Shown: in pieces, positions 34,290 to 42,603 of the stretch
How positions within the stretch are numbered: position 1 is the first letter of the stretch
Layout: each line of letters opens with the position of its first letter
Assembly: GCF_024347595.1 (NCBI RefSeq)
Contig: NZ_AP025506.1
Span: forward strand, 2,914,001-2,978,000
Reading direction: 5' to 3'
Origin: Vibrio pomeroyi
Lineage (GTDB): Bacteria; Pseudomonadota; Gammaproteobacteria; Enterobacterales; Vibrionaceae
Length of the DNA stretch: 64,000 bases
Position numbers and translations under genes: made by a program
Notes under the pieces: model-generated
The model's database searches: none
Seen by the model: only the letters and a program-made list of their open reading frames with translations
What the model was told of the DNA's origin: nothing

Positions 34290-34820
34290 CTAGGCAAAAT
34301 AACTGTACATCGCTAAACCTATAACAACTGAAGGAGCAAATGGCATGGTTACTTTATTTGAGTAACGAGAATGCACAACATACTCACCTTTCATATTTGG
34401 TGATATACCACTGACTAACAGCAATTTTTCTTCAAAATATTTACGAACTGTCATATCACTATTATTAGCTCGATTATAAAACAGATATAATATCCCTATC
34501 ATCCCCGATGCAATGAGTATGTAATAAGAAACATCAAGTAATGATCCCCACCCAATATATAGACCAATAACACCCAGTAACTTTACATCCCCAGCAGACA
34601 TAGCCTTAATAAAATATAAGAGCAAACCCACAGAGAAAAGAACGATAGCACCTGTTAATGAAACAAATAATGTATCTATTGAAAATTCGTCATTTAAAAC
34701 TGACAAGAAATAAAAAGACAACAATAAAATCAGTATCTTATTTGGTATACGATGTTTCTCAACATCGTATACCGAAACAATAATAAGCAACGCCCAAAAA
34801 ACCAAAGATTCACTTATCAT
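34290..34820 (-). CDS. tadV: Prepilin peptidase TadV (CpaA, family A24)
   Basis: This 176-aa polytopic protein has the A24 aspartyl-protease residues Asp19 (SVYDVEKHRIPN) and Asp78 (SAGDVKLLG). It lacks the methyltransferase domain of PilD, as is usual for TadV. It cleaves Flp and the TadE/F pseudopilins at the conserved glycine. It starts four bases after the flp2 stop. Confidence 0.93.
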   Translation of the reverse strand: MISESLVFWALLIIVSVYDVEKHRIPNKILILLLSFYFLSVLNDEFSIDTLFVSLTGAIVLFSVGLLLYFIKAMSAGDVKLLGVIGLYIGWGSLLDVSYYILIASGMIGILYLFYNRANNSDMTVRKYFEEKLLLVSGISPNMKGEYVVHSRYSNKVTMPFAPSVVIGLAMYSYFA

Positions 34821-34824
34821 TAAT

Positions 34825-34977
34825 TTAGATACCCGCTACAATCGAAAGAAACTTACTGATTAGAGCAGTTGCTATTCCTGAAAATATTAACCAAGCGAGA
34901 ATGACAAGTGAAGCAGCTCCAATGACATATTCCACCACAGTTAATCCTTTCTGGCGCTCCACTCTTTTAAGGTTCAT
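34825..34977 (-). CDS. flp2: Second Flp-family pilin
   Basis: This 50-aa prepilin has a Lys/Arg-rich leader ending QKG, then LTVVEYVIGAASLVILAWLI. The Flp Glu-Tyr motif at mature +5/+6 is intact. The mature part is only 39 residues. The ATG at 34977 comes 14 bases after the flp1 stop; an in-frame TTG further up is less likely. It may be a minor Flp subunit rather than the main filament protein. Confidence 0.88.
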   Translation of the reverse strand: MNLKRVERQKGLTVVEYVIGAASLVILAWLIFSGIATALISKFLSIVAGI

Positions 34978-34990
34978 TTTTGGTAAGCTC

Positions 34991-35170
34991 TTATGACGTA
35001 CTGATTTGATCAACGATCGTACTTAATTTCGTTGATAACGCAGTACCAATACCAGTAAATATTGTCGTTAATCCCAATACGAGCATAGCAGCACCAATTA
35101 CGTATTCAATGACAGTAAGACCTTCTTCATCATTCATGAATTCTTTACAATTTTTCAAAAACTTACTCAT
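34991..35170 (-). CDS. flp1: Major Flp pilin
   Basis: This 59-aa prepilin has leader MSKFLKNCKEFMNDEEG and mature start LTVIEYVIGAAMLVLGL, with the Glu-Tyr motif at +5/+6 typical of Flp pilins. It ends in a short polar tail. GGAGAGA lies six bases before the ATG at 35170. It is first in the operon, preceded by a large inverted repeat in the leader region and divergent from an AraC-type regulator. Confidence 0.92.
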   Translation of the reverse strand: MSKFLKNCKEFMNDEEGLTVIEYVIGAAMLVLGLTTIFTGIGTALSTKLSTIVDQISTS

Positions 35171-35186
35171 GAGAATCTCTCCTTGA

Positions 35187-35221
35187 TTTAGGTAACAGGT
35201 TTTGTTTACCTGTAAACTAAA
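35187..35221. promoter_or_regulatory. 14-bp inverted repeat in the flp1 leader
   Basis: TTTAGGTAACAGGT and ACCTGTAAACTAAA match as inverted arms at 12 of 14 positions, with a 7-base spacer. The repeat begins 17 bases upstream of the flp1 start. It could be an mRNA hairpin over the leader or an operator, for example for the divergent AraC-type protein. Confidence 0.6.
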
Positions 35222-35362
35222 TCTAGAGCTGAACAATATATTCGGTTAGGATTTTCTTGCCATTTACTTGCACTTTCTTGTCGTACTTCTAATCTATTTA
35301 ATAAACACGGTTTTGTTATATTTTCTCGCCGCCAATCTGAATATGATACAGGTTCAATATTA

Positions 35363-36106
35363 ATGAAAATAATTACACCTTTACTGTCAGATATCGATAG
35401 CGACTTTAATTCAATTATCATCAATAAAATAAGTCGTTACTTTCCTATTGATAACTATAAACAAGATATATCTATAATCAGTAACTTAGATGTAAGGCTC
35501 GTATTCTTTATATTGAATAGAACAGATAATCTTCAACTGATTAAAATGGCCCTCTCTATTTGTGAAAACCTGAACAAACGAATAGTCATTATTTGTTCAG
35601 GCCAGATACCTAATATCGTGCGAAATCATAAGAATATATTCTTTGTTATCGAAACGAACAGTAATCATCTGACCAGTACCTTTGAAGAACTTAAAAATAA
35701 AACACAACATATCTTCGAACCTCACTTCGATCTCGACCGAAATACCAATAGCAACAATCAACTGCCAGCAAAGCTGTTCACGTCTGAGGTCGTTAACTTT
35801 GTTATGGACAACATTAACAAAGAGATAAGAGAAACAGAGATCGCTGAAAAGTGTCATTGTTCAACCACCTACTTTTCTAAGAAGTTTCATCTACACTTTG
35901 GAGTGAGCTTTAGAGACTTTGTATGCGACAAACGAATTCTGTTAGCCAAGAAGTTAATCGAAGCCGATACCGAATCAAAAATCGCTGTCATTTCTTATCA
36001 ATGTGGATACAAGGATGTGTCGTATTTTTCAAGAATCTTTAAGAAAAGGACCGGAGTAACGCCCGCAAGTTACAGACGTGCCTGCACGGATAACAGAAAA
36101 CGCTAA
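35363..36106 (+). CDS. AraC-family regulator divergent from the tad operon
   Basis: In this 247-aa protein the last 100 residues form the double helix-turn-helix AraC/XylS domain (IAEKCHCSTTYFSKKFHLHFGVSFRDFV and ISYQCGYKDVSYFSRIFKKRTGVTPASYRR). The N-terminal 140 residues match no sensor domain I recognise. The gene is visibly AT-rich. It is divergent from flp1 with a 192-bp spacer and is the natural candidate for the Tad activator or repressor. Confidence 0.88.
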   Translation: MKIITPLLSDIDSDFNSIIINKISRYFPIDNYKQDISIISNLDVRLVFFILNRTDNLQLIKMALSICENLNKRIVIICSGQIPNIVRNHKNIFFVIETNSNHLTSTFEELKNKTQHIFEPHFDLDRNTNSNNQLPAKLFTSEVVNFVMDNINKEIRETEIAEKCHCSTTYFSKKFHLHFGVSFRDFVCDKRILLAKKLIEADTESKIAVISYQCGYKDVSYFSRIFKKRTGVTPASYRRACTDNRKR

Positions 36107-36189
36107 TTTTACTCCCTAAAAGAAAAAATCATGGTACATTTAACATGATTTTAACAAAAATAACTTAGCGAAAAACATGGAGTTAGACA

Positions 36190-37878
36190 ATGATTCAGCC
36201 TAACGAGTTTAGCCAAGAACAAGCAACAGCTCTCCCTACACCCAATGACATGATTTTAAAATGGGCAGAAGAACGCCCAAATGAAGTCTATCTAAAACAA
36301 ATAATTAACCGCCAATTTGTTGAATTCACTTATAAAGAAGTGGCCGACAAAGCACTAAAACTGGCGTCAGCATTAGAAGGACTCGGAGCCCAACCAGGCG
36401 ATCGAGTTGCTCTCGTTTCAAAAAACTGTGCAGAGTGGTTTATCTGTGATCTTGCCATGATGTTAGGAGATTTTGTCAGCGTCCCAATCTTTCCAACAGC
36501 GGGGGCAGACACCATTCAATACTGTATTGAACACAGTGAAAGTAAGATTGTGATCGCCGGTAAACTTGACGATCCTAAGGCGACTCAACAAGTACTTGAT
36601 GACAACCCGAGCTTGGTCAGTATCTCGCTACCTTACGATAGTGCCGCGAAATGCCAACACACATTCGAGCAGCTCATCGAAACACACGAACCCTCAAGCA
36701 AACGACCTCAGCACCACGACGATAAGCTCATGTCCTTGGTGTATACTTCTGGTACGTCTGGGTTGCCGAAAGGCGCAATGCTGACCTACGGCGCTTTTAC
36801 ATGGTCAGTTCAGAGGTTGATTGATCATATCGGTATACAAAAAGATGATCGTCTATTTTCTTACCTGCCACTTGCCCATATTACGGAGCGAGTTTACATC
36901 TTCGGCTCTTCAGTGATGGGTGGTGTGGTTACTGCTTTCCCTGAGTCTTTAGACACCTTTATTGATGATGTGAAGATGCATCGTCCAACCTTGTTTATTT
37001 CAGTACCTCGTTTATGGACTCTGTTCCAACAACGAATTCAAGACAAGCTCCCGCAGAAAAAACTGAATTTCTTACTCAAAATTCCGTTTGTGAATAACAT
37101 CATTAAGAAGAAGCTAGCTGACGGCCTGGGCTTAGATCAAGCGCGCGTTCTCGGCTGTGGTTCAGCGCCAGTATCACCGGCTCTACTCGCATGGTACGAA
37201 AGCGTCGGCTTACACATTACCGAGGCTTGGGGCATGACAGAGTCTTTCGCCTACAGTACGCTCAACTACCCTTTCAGAGCCGATAAAATTGGTACTGTCG
37301 GTAATGCAGGTCCAGGGATAGAACTCAAGATAGCTGAAGACGAAGAGATTCTCGTTCGAGGTAAAGGGTTATTCTCTGGTTACTACAAGAATGATATTGC
37401 GACCCAAGAGTCTTTTAACTCTGAAGGTTGGCTCCATACAGGAGACATCGGGGATATCGACAGCGAAGGCTACCTAACAATTCGTGGACGTAAGAAAGAT
37501 ACCTTCAAAACCGCGAAAGGTAAGTTTGTAGCTCCCGTTCCTATCGAGAACAAACTCTTTGAATACAGCCGCGTAGAAATGATGTGTTTGATAGGCTTAG
37601 GCTTACCTGGCCCTATTCTGCTTGTCGTTCCACACGACTTCCCTAATTTTGATCGAGCTCGTTATGAGAAAACGACCAAGCGTGTTATCGAGAAGATGAA
37701 CGGACAACTCGCTTCACACGAGAAGATCAAAGGCGTATTGATGATTAAGGAACCGTGGAGTATTGAGAATGGTGTGTTAACTCCGACTCTTAAGATCAAA
37801 CGACATATCCTCGAGCAGAAATACCACGAAGTTGGCCATAACTGGCCGAAAGACAAACTAGTGGTTTGGGAAGAGTAA
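36190..37878 (+). CDS. AMP-forming long-chain acyl-CoA synthetase
   Basis: This 562-aa adenylate-forming enzyme has YTSGTSGLPKGAML (ATP-binding), ITEAWGMTES, GWLHTGDIGDIDSEGYLTIRGRKKD, and the catalytic-lysine tail TPTLKIKRH. The pattern (YLPLAHITERV) is that of the FAA1/long-chain group, which activates fatty acids with ATP and CoA. GGAG precedes the ATG. It sits 83 bp after the AraC-type gene on the same strand, between the two Tad clusters, with its own terminator. No link to pilus function can be shown. Confidence 0.9.
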   Translation: MIQPNEFSQEQATALPTPNDMILKWAEERPNEVYLKQIINRQFVEFTYKEVADKALKLASALEGLGAQPGDRVALVSKNCAEWFICDLAMMLGDFVSVPIFPTAGADTIQYCIEHSESKIVIAGKLDDPKATQQVLDDNPSLVSISLPYDSAAKCQHTFEQLIETHEPSSKRPQHHDDKLMSLVYTSGTSGLPKGAMLTYGAFTWSVQRLIDHIGIQKDDRLFSYLPLAHITERVYIFGSSVMGGVVTAFPESLDTFIDDVKMHRPTLFISVPRLWTLFQQRIQDKLPQKKLNFLLKIPFVNNIIKKKLADGLGLDQARVLGCGSAPVSPALLAWYESVGLHITEAWGMTESFAYSTLNYPFRADKIGTVGNAGPGIELKIAEDEEILVRGKGLFSGYYKNDIATQESFNSEGWLHTGDIGDIDSEGYLTIRGRKKDTFKTAKGKFVAPVPIENKLFEYSRVEMMCLIGLGLPGPILLVVPHDFPNFDRARYEKTTKRVIEKMNGQLASHEKIKGVLMIKEPWSIENGVLTPTLKIKRHILEQKYHEVGHNWPKDKLVVWEE

Positions 37879-37904
37879 ACAACGACAAAACAACACATAG
37901 CACT

Positions 37905-37935
37905 AAGAGGGGGCTGAAAAAGTCCCCTCTTTTTA
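37905..37935 (+). terminator. Terminator after the acyl-CoA synthetase
   Basis: AAGAGGGG pairs with CCCCTCTT, followed by a T run on the plus strand. It lies between convergent genes, and the minus side is less T-rich. Confidence 0.85.
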
Positions 37936-37999
37936 TTTACCTCAACTCTCTGTCGCGAGCTTAATGATCATAGGTAATCAAAGGTAATTAACAGACACC

Positions 38000-39382
38000 T
38001 TATAAGGTTAAACGAATAATCACATCCAACATCTCATCAAAGCAAGGGCCTAACGCCTCTTCATCGATAGCGTGACAATACACTCCCTCTAACTGAGCAG
38101 GGTCATAATCCGCACTTAAATCAGGATCATCCAAAAGCGCACTAGAGTTTGCCATTCGCAACAACAAGTCCTCCCCAAATTCACTATCTGGTCCAGTTGC
38201 CGATGTTAATGATGAACCTAACCCCAAGGTAAAGACGTAAATATCTTCCCCTCTTGCCGCTTCAGCAATGTCCTCCACTAAATTACGCGCAACCCGATTA
38301 ACTCTGGTATACAGATCATTGGCAGAGTGACTATCAGGGTCGTATTGCGCGACAGGACGAACCGAATGAGTTGGATTTAGAATATTGAACTCTGTAGCGC
38401 TGGAATCATGAGTCGTGTAGTACTGAGGCATTTCACTGATACGGTCGTCAATATTATTCCCTTCATAACCACCAGACAAAGTGGTTGCTATAGAGTCATG
38501 CCTCCAAAGCCCTCTCGGCGTACCACTGCTACCATCACTCGAGCGAATTGCGCCAGTGTGTGAATCGCCATCCTCAAAATCAAACGTTGTCGCAAAAGTA
38601 TTTGGCGCACCATCGGTGAAGAATACGATCACTTTCAAGTTGGCAGGATCAGTCACCGTTCTTAACTCATTCAGAGCACGATACATCCCTTCTGATGCAT
38701 TGGTATATTGTGCATTAGACGTGCTACCAAAGTTAAAGCTATCAATTTCTGATTTGATAGTGCTTCGGCTATGACCTCGAGTAGCATTGAATGCGACTGG
38801 CACCTCTGAGCCGAACGCAAATTTAACCAATGAAACACGATCAAATCCTTCATGAAAATTCTCAACGAATGACTTAGACCTGTCGATAACGTCTTGTGTC
38901 ACGTCTCCGATACTCCCGAGCCTCAAGGAAGTCGTGTTATCAATCACTAATACCAAATCCACTGGACGACGAATAGATTGTGCCGACACACCTGGATTGA
39001 ACGTATCTAGCCCTATCAATGGTAGAAAGACAGTAGGTACTTGCGCTGTCGCTGATATATCGATAGAGATATTACCAAACGAATCATATGCGAAGTTGAC
39101 GGCACCTAAACTAGGTGTCGCCGAATAAAAGTCGGCAGGAATGTTCGCAGTGAAATATTTTTGTGCCGCTGCTCGTCCTGCATCTTCACCATTAGCTACC
39201 GCTCTTGCAGCCGCAATACTCGCCGCATCGACTGCAGCAAAGAGTTTAGACTTAACAATATAAGCACGCCCAGCATCAACAGAAAGTCCCACAACTAAGA
39301 GAATAAAAGGCAGTGCGATGACTGACATCAAAGCCACTAACCCTCGACTGTAACGATATTTGATTGGGGTTCCATTATCCAT
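38000..39382 (-). CDS. tadG: TadG-like pilus protein with vWA domain (set 2)
   Basis: This 460-aa protein has an N-terminal Tad helix (RGLVALMSVIALPFILLVVGLSVDAGRAYIVKSKLFAAVDAASIAAA). A von Willebrand A domain follows from about residue 140. The metal site reads Asp148-x-Thr150-x-Ser152 (IDNTTS), a Thr variant of DxSxS, with FFTDGAPN further on. It is the third gene of a tadE-tadF-tadG unit. TadG is linked to surface anchoring or adhesion of Flp pili. Confidence 0.88.
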   Translation of the reverse strand: MDNGTPIKYRYSRGLVALMSVIALPFILLVVGLSVDAGRAYIVKSKLFAAVDAASIAAARAVANGEDAGRAAAQKYFTANIPADFYSATPSLGAVNFAYDSFGNISIDISATAQVPTVFLPLIGLDTFNPGVSAQSIRRPVDLVLVIDNTTSLRLGSIGDVTQDVIDRSKSFVENFHEGFDRVSLVKFAFGSEVPVAFNATRGHSRSTIKSEIDSFNFGSTSNAQYTNASEGMYRALNELRTVTDPANLKVIVFFTDGAPNTFATTFDFEDGDSHTGAIRSSDGSSGTPRGLWRHDSIATTLSGGYEGNNIDDRISEMPQYYTTHDSSATEFNILNPTHSVRPVAQYDPDSHSANDLYTRVNRVARNLVEDIAEAARGEDIYVFTLGLGSSLTSATGPDSEFGEDLLLRMANSSALLDDPDLSADYDPAQLEGVYCHAIDEEALGPCFDEMLDVIIRLTL

Positions 39383-39393
39383 ATTGACCTCCC

Positions 39394-39951
39394 TTACATA
39401 TATGTTGTGTCGCTCAGAATATATTCATCATCAAAAACTCGACTAAAAATAGGCGAATAGTCATAGAATACTTCTACGCTGTACACGATCTCCCCATCAT
39501 CAAGCGCCACCGCTAGATTGTTAATGAGAGGAGGATCATCAGCATCGACATCTGAACACTCTCCATCGCTTGCCCAATTACTGCAGCTTGACCAAATAGC
39601 ACTATTTTTACTCAGGCCGTGCTGATTCCATCGATACTGACTTTTTATATATGGCGAAGCATCTTCTTGCCCAACCACCTCGGTAATATAAATGACGCCG
39701 TCTTGCGTCAAATCTAATGTTCCAGATGTCGTCGCTATAATATCCATGACTTCTTGTGGGGTATCAGTATTGCTCCGCGAGATAATATTTCCGCCCTCTC
39801 GACTGATACTGATAATGATATGGTTAGCTTGAATGAGATGTGTGATGTCGACAGCAGCAACAATGAGCAACATAAATAATGGTGCTATCAACGTCATTTC
39901 TATTGCCGCAAACCCTTTCTCAGCGGCTCTTTTGATCTTCAAAGGAAACAT
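39394..39951 (-). CDS. tadF: TadF-like minor pseudopilin (set 2)
   Basis: This 185-aa protein starts KRAAEKGFAAIEMTLIAPLFMLLIV, the pseudopilin Gly-XXXX-Glu pattern. A beta-rich periplasmic domain with three cysteines follows. It ends 11 bases before tadG and follows the tadE-like gene by 11 bases. The split between TadE and TadF is by order only. Confidence 0.82.
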   Translation of the reverse strand: MFPLKIKRAAEKGFAAIEMTLIAPLFMLLIVAAVDITHLIQANHIIISISREGGNIISRSNTDTPQEVMDIIATTSGTLDLTQDGVIYITEVVGQEDASPYIKSQYRWNQHGLSKNSAIWSSCSNWASDGECSDVDADDPPLINNLAVALDDGEIVYSVEVFYDYSPIFSRVFDDEYILSDTTYM

Positions 39952-39962
39952 CCTGTCCCTCC

Positions 39963-40454
39963 TTAAAAAGCTTCGTTTTTCATTGCTGCACTAACGGTAA
40001 ATTTAAACTTTCCGTCATCGAGCAAAACATACATATAAGGGTTTACGGATGGCCACTCGCAATCAAGGTGAATAGAAATAATGTCTCCTGAACCACCGAA
40101 TCCGGCGATCGCATTGCCGTAGACATCTTCAACACGTATGTTTTGGACATCCATCACTTTGTCGAGCAGACCGCTCGAAGATTGGGAGATTTTTTCTAAA
40201 ATTGCCGCTTCTCGGTTACTCGATGCGTCGGGGTCCAGATCAGAACGACCTGTAATGGCATATCTTGCGCCCTCTCTTGCCGAGTGTTGCATGGTTAATT
40301 TAACAAACCCGTAGATCCCAAGATCGACAACCGTTAAAAAAAGCGCGAAAAACAGACTCACCACGATCGTAAACTCGATAATAGCGATGCCTTTTATTTT
40401 GGATTTGAGATAGCCAAGTGCGCGGTTACGCCCCGAGCCTCTTACAATAGACAT
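39963..40454 (-). CDS. tadE: TadE-like minor pseudopilin (set 2)
   Basis: This 163-aa protein shows KIKGIAIIEFTIVVSLFFALFLTVVDLGIYGF and HSAREGARYAITGRSD, the TadE core. I prefer the ATG at 40454, preceded by a G-rich ribosome site, over the ATG at 40472. It opens the second Tad unit. The promoter must lie in the AT-rich region 40455-41001. Confidence 0.83.
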   Translation of the reverse strand: MSIVRGSGRNRALGYLKSKIKGIAIIEFTIVVSLFFALFLTVVDLGIYGFVKLTMQHSAREGARYAITGRSDLDPDASSNREAAILEKISQSSSGLLDKVMDVQNIRVEDVYGNAIAGFGGSGDIISIHLDCEWPSVNPYMYVLLDDGKFKFTVSAAMKNEAF

Positions 40455-41001
40455 TATACAGCCCCCACCCATGCGTTTTTCTAATCATCACTTCCGGCCC
40501 ATTGGAAATTCAGAAAATATAGAAAAACTTACCCTACAGCTATAGTTTTGACGGATGGGTTGATCAAGGTTTATATAACAAGAGTATTTAAAAGTTTATA
40601 AATGGAAAATTAATAATAACCAAAATAAGTTTAACCATCTCATTTTCAATTACTTAATAGAGATTTTGATAGATAAAAACACAATAAATATCGAGTCTTC
40701 ACTTGTTCATCATTCAAATAACTGTATGTTTTATATCCATTAGAAAAAGAAAGGATATAAAAAGTATGAAGGTGATTTCCATACAAATCTGAGCTGCAGT
40801 CTCAAAAATAAGACAGCAAATCTTTAAAACTAAGCATTTAGTTTAGTAGAAAATAGAATTCTAAAAACGCTAGGTTATTATTGGTGAATAATCAGATTGA
40901 GTTGAATTGGAAAAATAAACCCAGTGATAAAACCCGAACAGTCATCCTAGACTTTAGCTCTTTTCTATATACTTTCATGTTCTTTTCCACATAAGTGCTG
41001 G
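40455..41001. other. AT-rich 547-bp gap with no gene seen
   Basis: This spacer between the second tad unit and the first DUF1127 gene is strikingly AT-rich and has no credible coding frame. A TTGACG / TATATA pair with 18-base spacing lies on the plus strand at 40548-40577. No terminator follows on that strand. It should also contain the promoter of the tadE-F-G unit. Confidence 0.5.
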
Positions 41002-41193
41002 TTATAAATATTTTGTGTAATCAGACGCATCATTGCTCTCATAATCTAATCCTACATCCTTTTTTAATCTAGGGCTTAGCTGGTCTAAATATAAAGCACC
41101 ATTCGGTTTCAACTTAGTCTGGCGCCCCTTTATTTTATTATTTTTAAATAATAAAATACCAAACCACCTCGTCCAACTCATTAGTGCTTCCAT
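41002..41193 (-). CDS. DUF1127-like small protein (first copy)
   Basis: This 63-aa basic protein has C-terminal YLDQLSPRLKKDVGLDYE, resembling the DUF1127 consensus (L-S-x-x-L-x-x-D-I/V-G-L). GAGAGGA lies just before the ATG. It is divergent from a LysR gene (99-bp spacer). Other DUF1127 proteins bind RNA or affect phosphate and stress physiology, but nothing specific can be read here. Confidence 0.7.
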   Translation of the reverse strand: MEALMSWTRWFGILLFKNNKIKGRQTKLKPNGALYLDQLSPRLKKDVGLDYESNDASDYTKYL

Positions 41194-41292
41194 AATTCCT
41201 CTCTTGTGTTTGCTATCATTCTGTCGTTATTATGAAAACAACCTGTTCGATAAGCGAACAACCATTCCTAACAAGAACTATAAGCAGAAGTT

Positions 41293-42198
41293 ATGGACAA
41301 TCGACTGCGCCACCTTTCCGGACTGCGCTATTTTGAAGTAGCAGCTCGTTTAAGCAGCTATAGCAAGGCAGCAGAAGAGCTCTTTGTTAGCCAAGCCGCT
41401 GTTAGCCAAAAGATCCGACAGTTAGAGGAGCAACTTGAGTGCAAGTTGTTCATTAGGAAAGGGCGTGAAATGGCTCTGACTCAAGAGGGTCGAACACTCT
41501 TCACACATGTATCAGACGGATTCAAAGAGCTTCTTGCCGGATTAAACAAGATTCAGTCGGAGCCGCTACAAGGCGTAATCATAGTTCGAAGTCCCCCCTC
41601 TTTTGCTTCACGTTGGTTGCTGCCGAGGCTTTGGAAGTTCTCAGTCAAACACCCCGAGATACCAATCAAGATCCTGACAGGGTGCGACACTCCTAACCTA
41701 AAACATGGCGAAATTGATGTCGCTATTCGACAAGGAGAAGACCTGTTCGTTGAGCAAGGCTTAGCGCTTGAAGTACTCTTCAATGAACCTTTATATCCCT
41801 TTTGCTCACCTGAACTCGCTAGCTCTTTGAAGTTTACTTCGCCAGAACAGCTACTTAAGTGTTGGCTGATCCAATTTGAGGGTGGTCTCTTCCCTTGGGA
41901 GGAATGGTTCAGACAGGCGGATATACCAATGCAAGACAGCACCGTCCAATGGATGGAAGTGGGTACCTTTGATATGGGTTTAACGACGGTGATGGCAGGT
42001 CATGGAGTTTGTCTAGCAACAGATAGCTTGGCTGGAGACTTTATCGAACGTGGCCTACTTGTGAAGCCCTTTAATATTGGGATGACACCAGGCGTTCAAG
42101 TGAACTTATGTTTTGATCCTAGCTCGCCGAGAAAAGAACGTATAGAGGCCTTTACTGAATGGTTGCATGAAGAAGTGTCTGAAATATCTAAGAGCTAA
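41293..42198 (+). CDS. LysR-family regulator, GcvA-like (first copy)
   Basis: This 301-aa protein has the helix-turn-helix LRYFEVAARLSSYSKAAEELFVSQAAVSQKIRQLEEQLECKLFIRKGRE. Its effector domain has the GcvA-like pattern SRWLLPRLWKFSVKHPEI. It is divergent from the first DUF1127 gene. A second, similar pair follows. Confidence 0.9.
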   Translation: MDNRLRHLSGLRYFEVAARLSSYSKAAEELFVSQAAVSQKIRQLEEQLECKLFIRKGREMALTQEGRTLFTHVSDGFKELLAGLNKIQSEPLQGVIIVRSPPSFASRWLLPRLWKFSVKHPEIPIKILTGCDTPNLKHGEIDVAIRQGEDLFVEQGLALEVLFNEPLYPFCSPELASSLKFTSPEQLLKCWLIQFEGGLFPWEEWFRQADIPMQDSTVQWMEVGTFDMGLTTVMAGHGVCLATDSLAGDFIERGLLVKPFNIGMTPGVQVNLCFDPSSPRKERIEAFTEWLHEEVSEISKS

Positions 42199-42248
42199 GC
42201 TTTGGCTTTGCAAAGATAACTCAGCATTACTTATCACACTCCGCGTTC

Positions 42249-42279
42249 ACGTAACTCCTTTTAAATAGAAAGAGTTACG
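42249..42279. repeat. Inverted repeat between the LysR and second DUF1127 genes
   Basis: ACGTAACTC and GAGTTACGT are 9-bp inverted arms flanking an AT-rich loop in a convergent spacer. It is probably a bidirectional transcript end, although no clear T run follows. Confidence 0.5.
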
Positions 42280-42293
42280 TGTGTGAAGTTTAG

Positions 42294-42500
42294 TTATTCC
42301 CAAAAAGATTTTCTCATCTCTTCATTAGCCTGCTCTCGGGTAATACCAACATCTTCAAGTAAATGATCCGATAGCTCAGCTAGGTGTTTTCTCGTTCTAA
42401 TATTCTGAAGATAAATCCTAAATTTAGAATAGAATTTCTTACCTGATAACAATGATAAGAATGAATGATGAGTATTTGATGTCGCGCTTATCGTATTCAT
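42294..42500 (-). CDS. DUF1127-family small protein (second copy)
   Basis: This 68-aa protein ends RTRKHLAELSDHLLEDVGITREQANEEMRKSFW, a clear DUF1127 domain. The ATG at 42500 follows AGGAG by seven bases. It is divergent from the second GcvA-like LysR gene (103-bp spacer). Confidence 0.85.
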   Translation of the reverse strand: MNTISATSNTHHSFLSLLSGKKFYSKFRIYLQNIRTRKHLAELSDHLLEDVGITREQANEEMRKSFWE

Positions 42501-42603
42501 AATCTTTCTCCTATTGACGCTTTGCTTTCTCATGGTCAATAATTGACCAGAAACGCATTAGCGACAAACGATAGATACTGGCATACAGTTAAGGAAAACT
42601 AAT

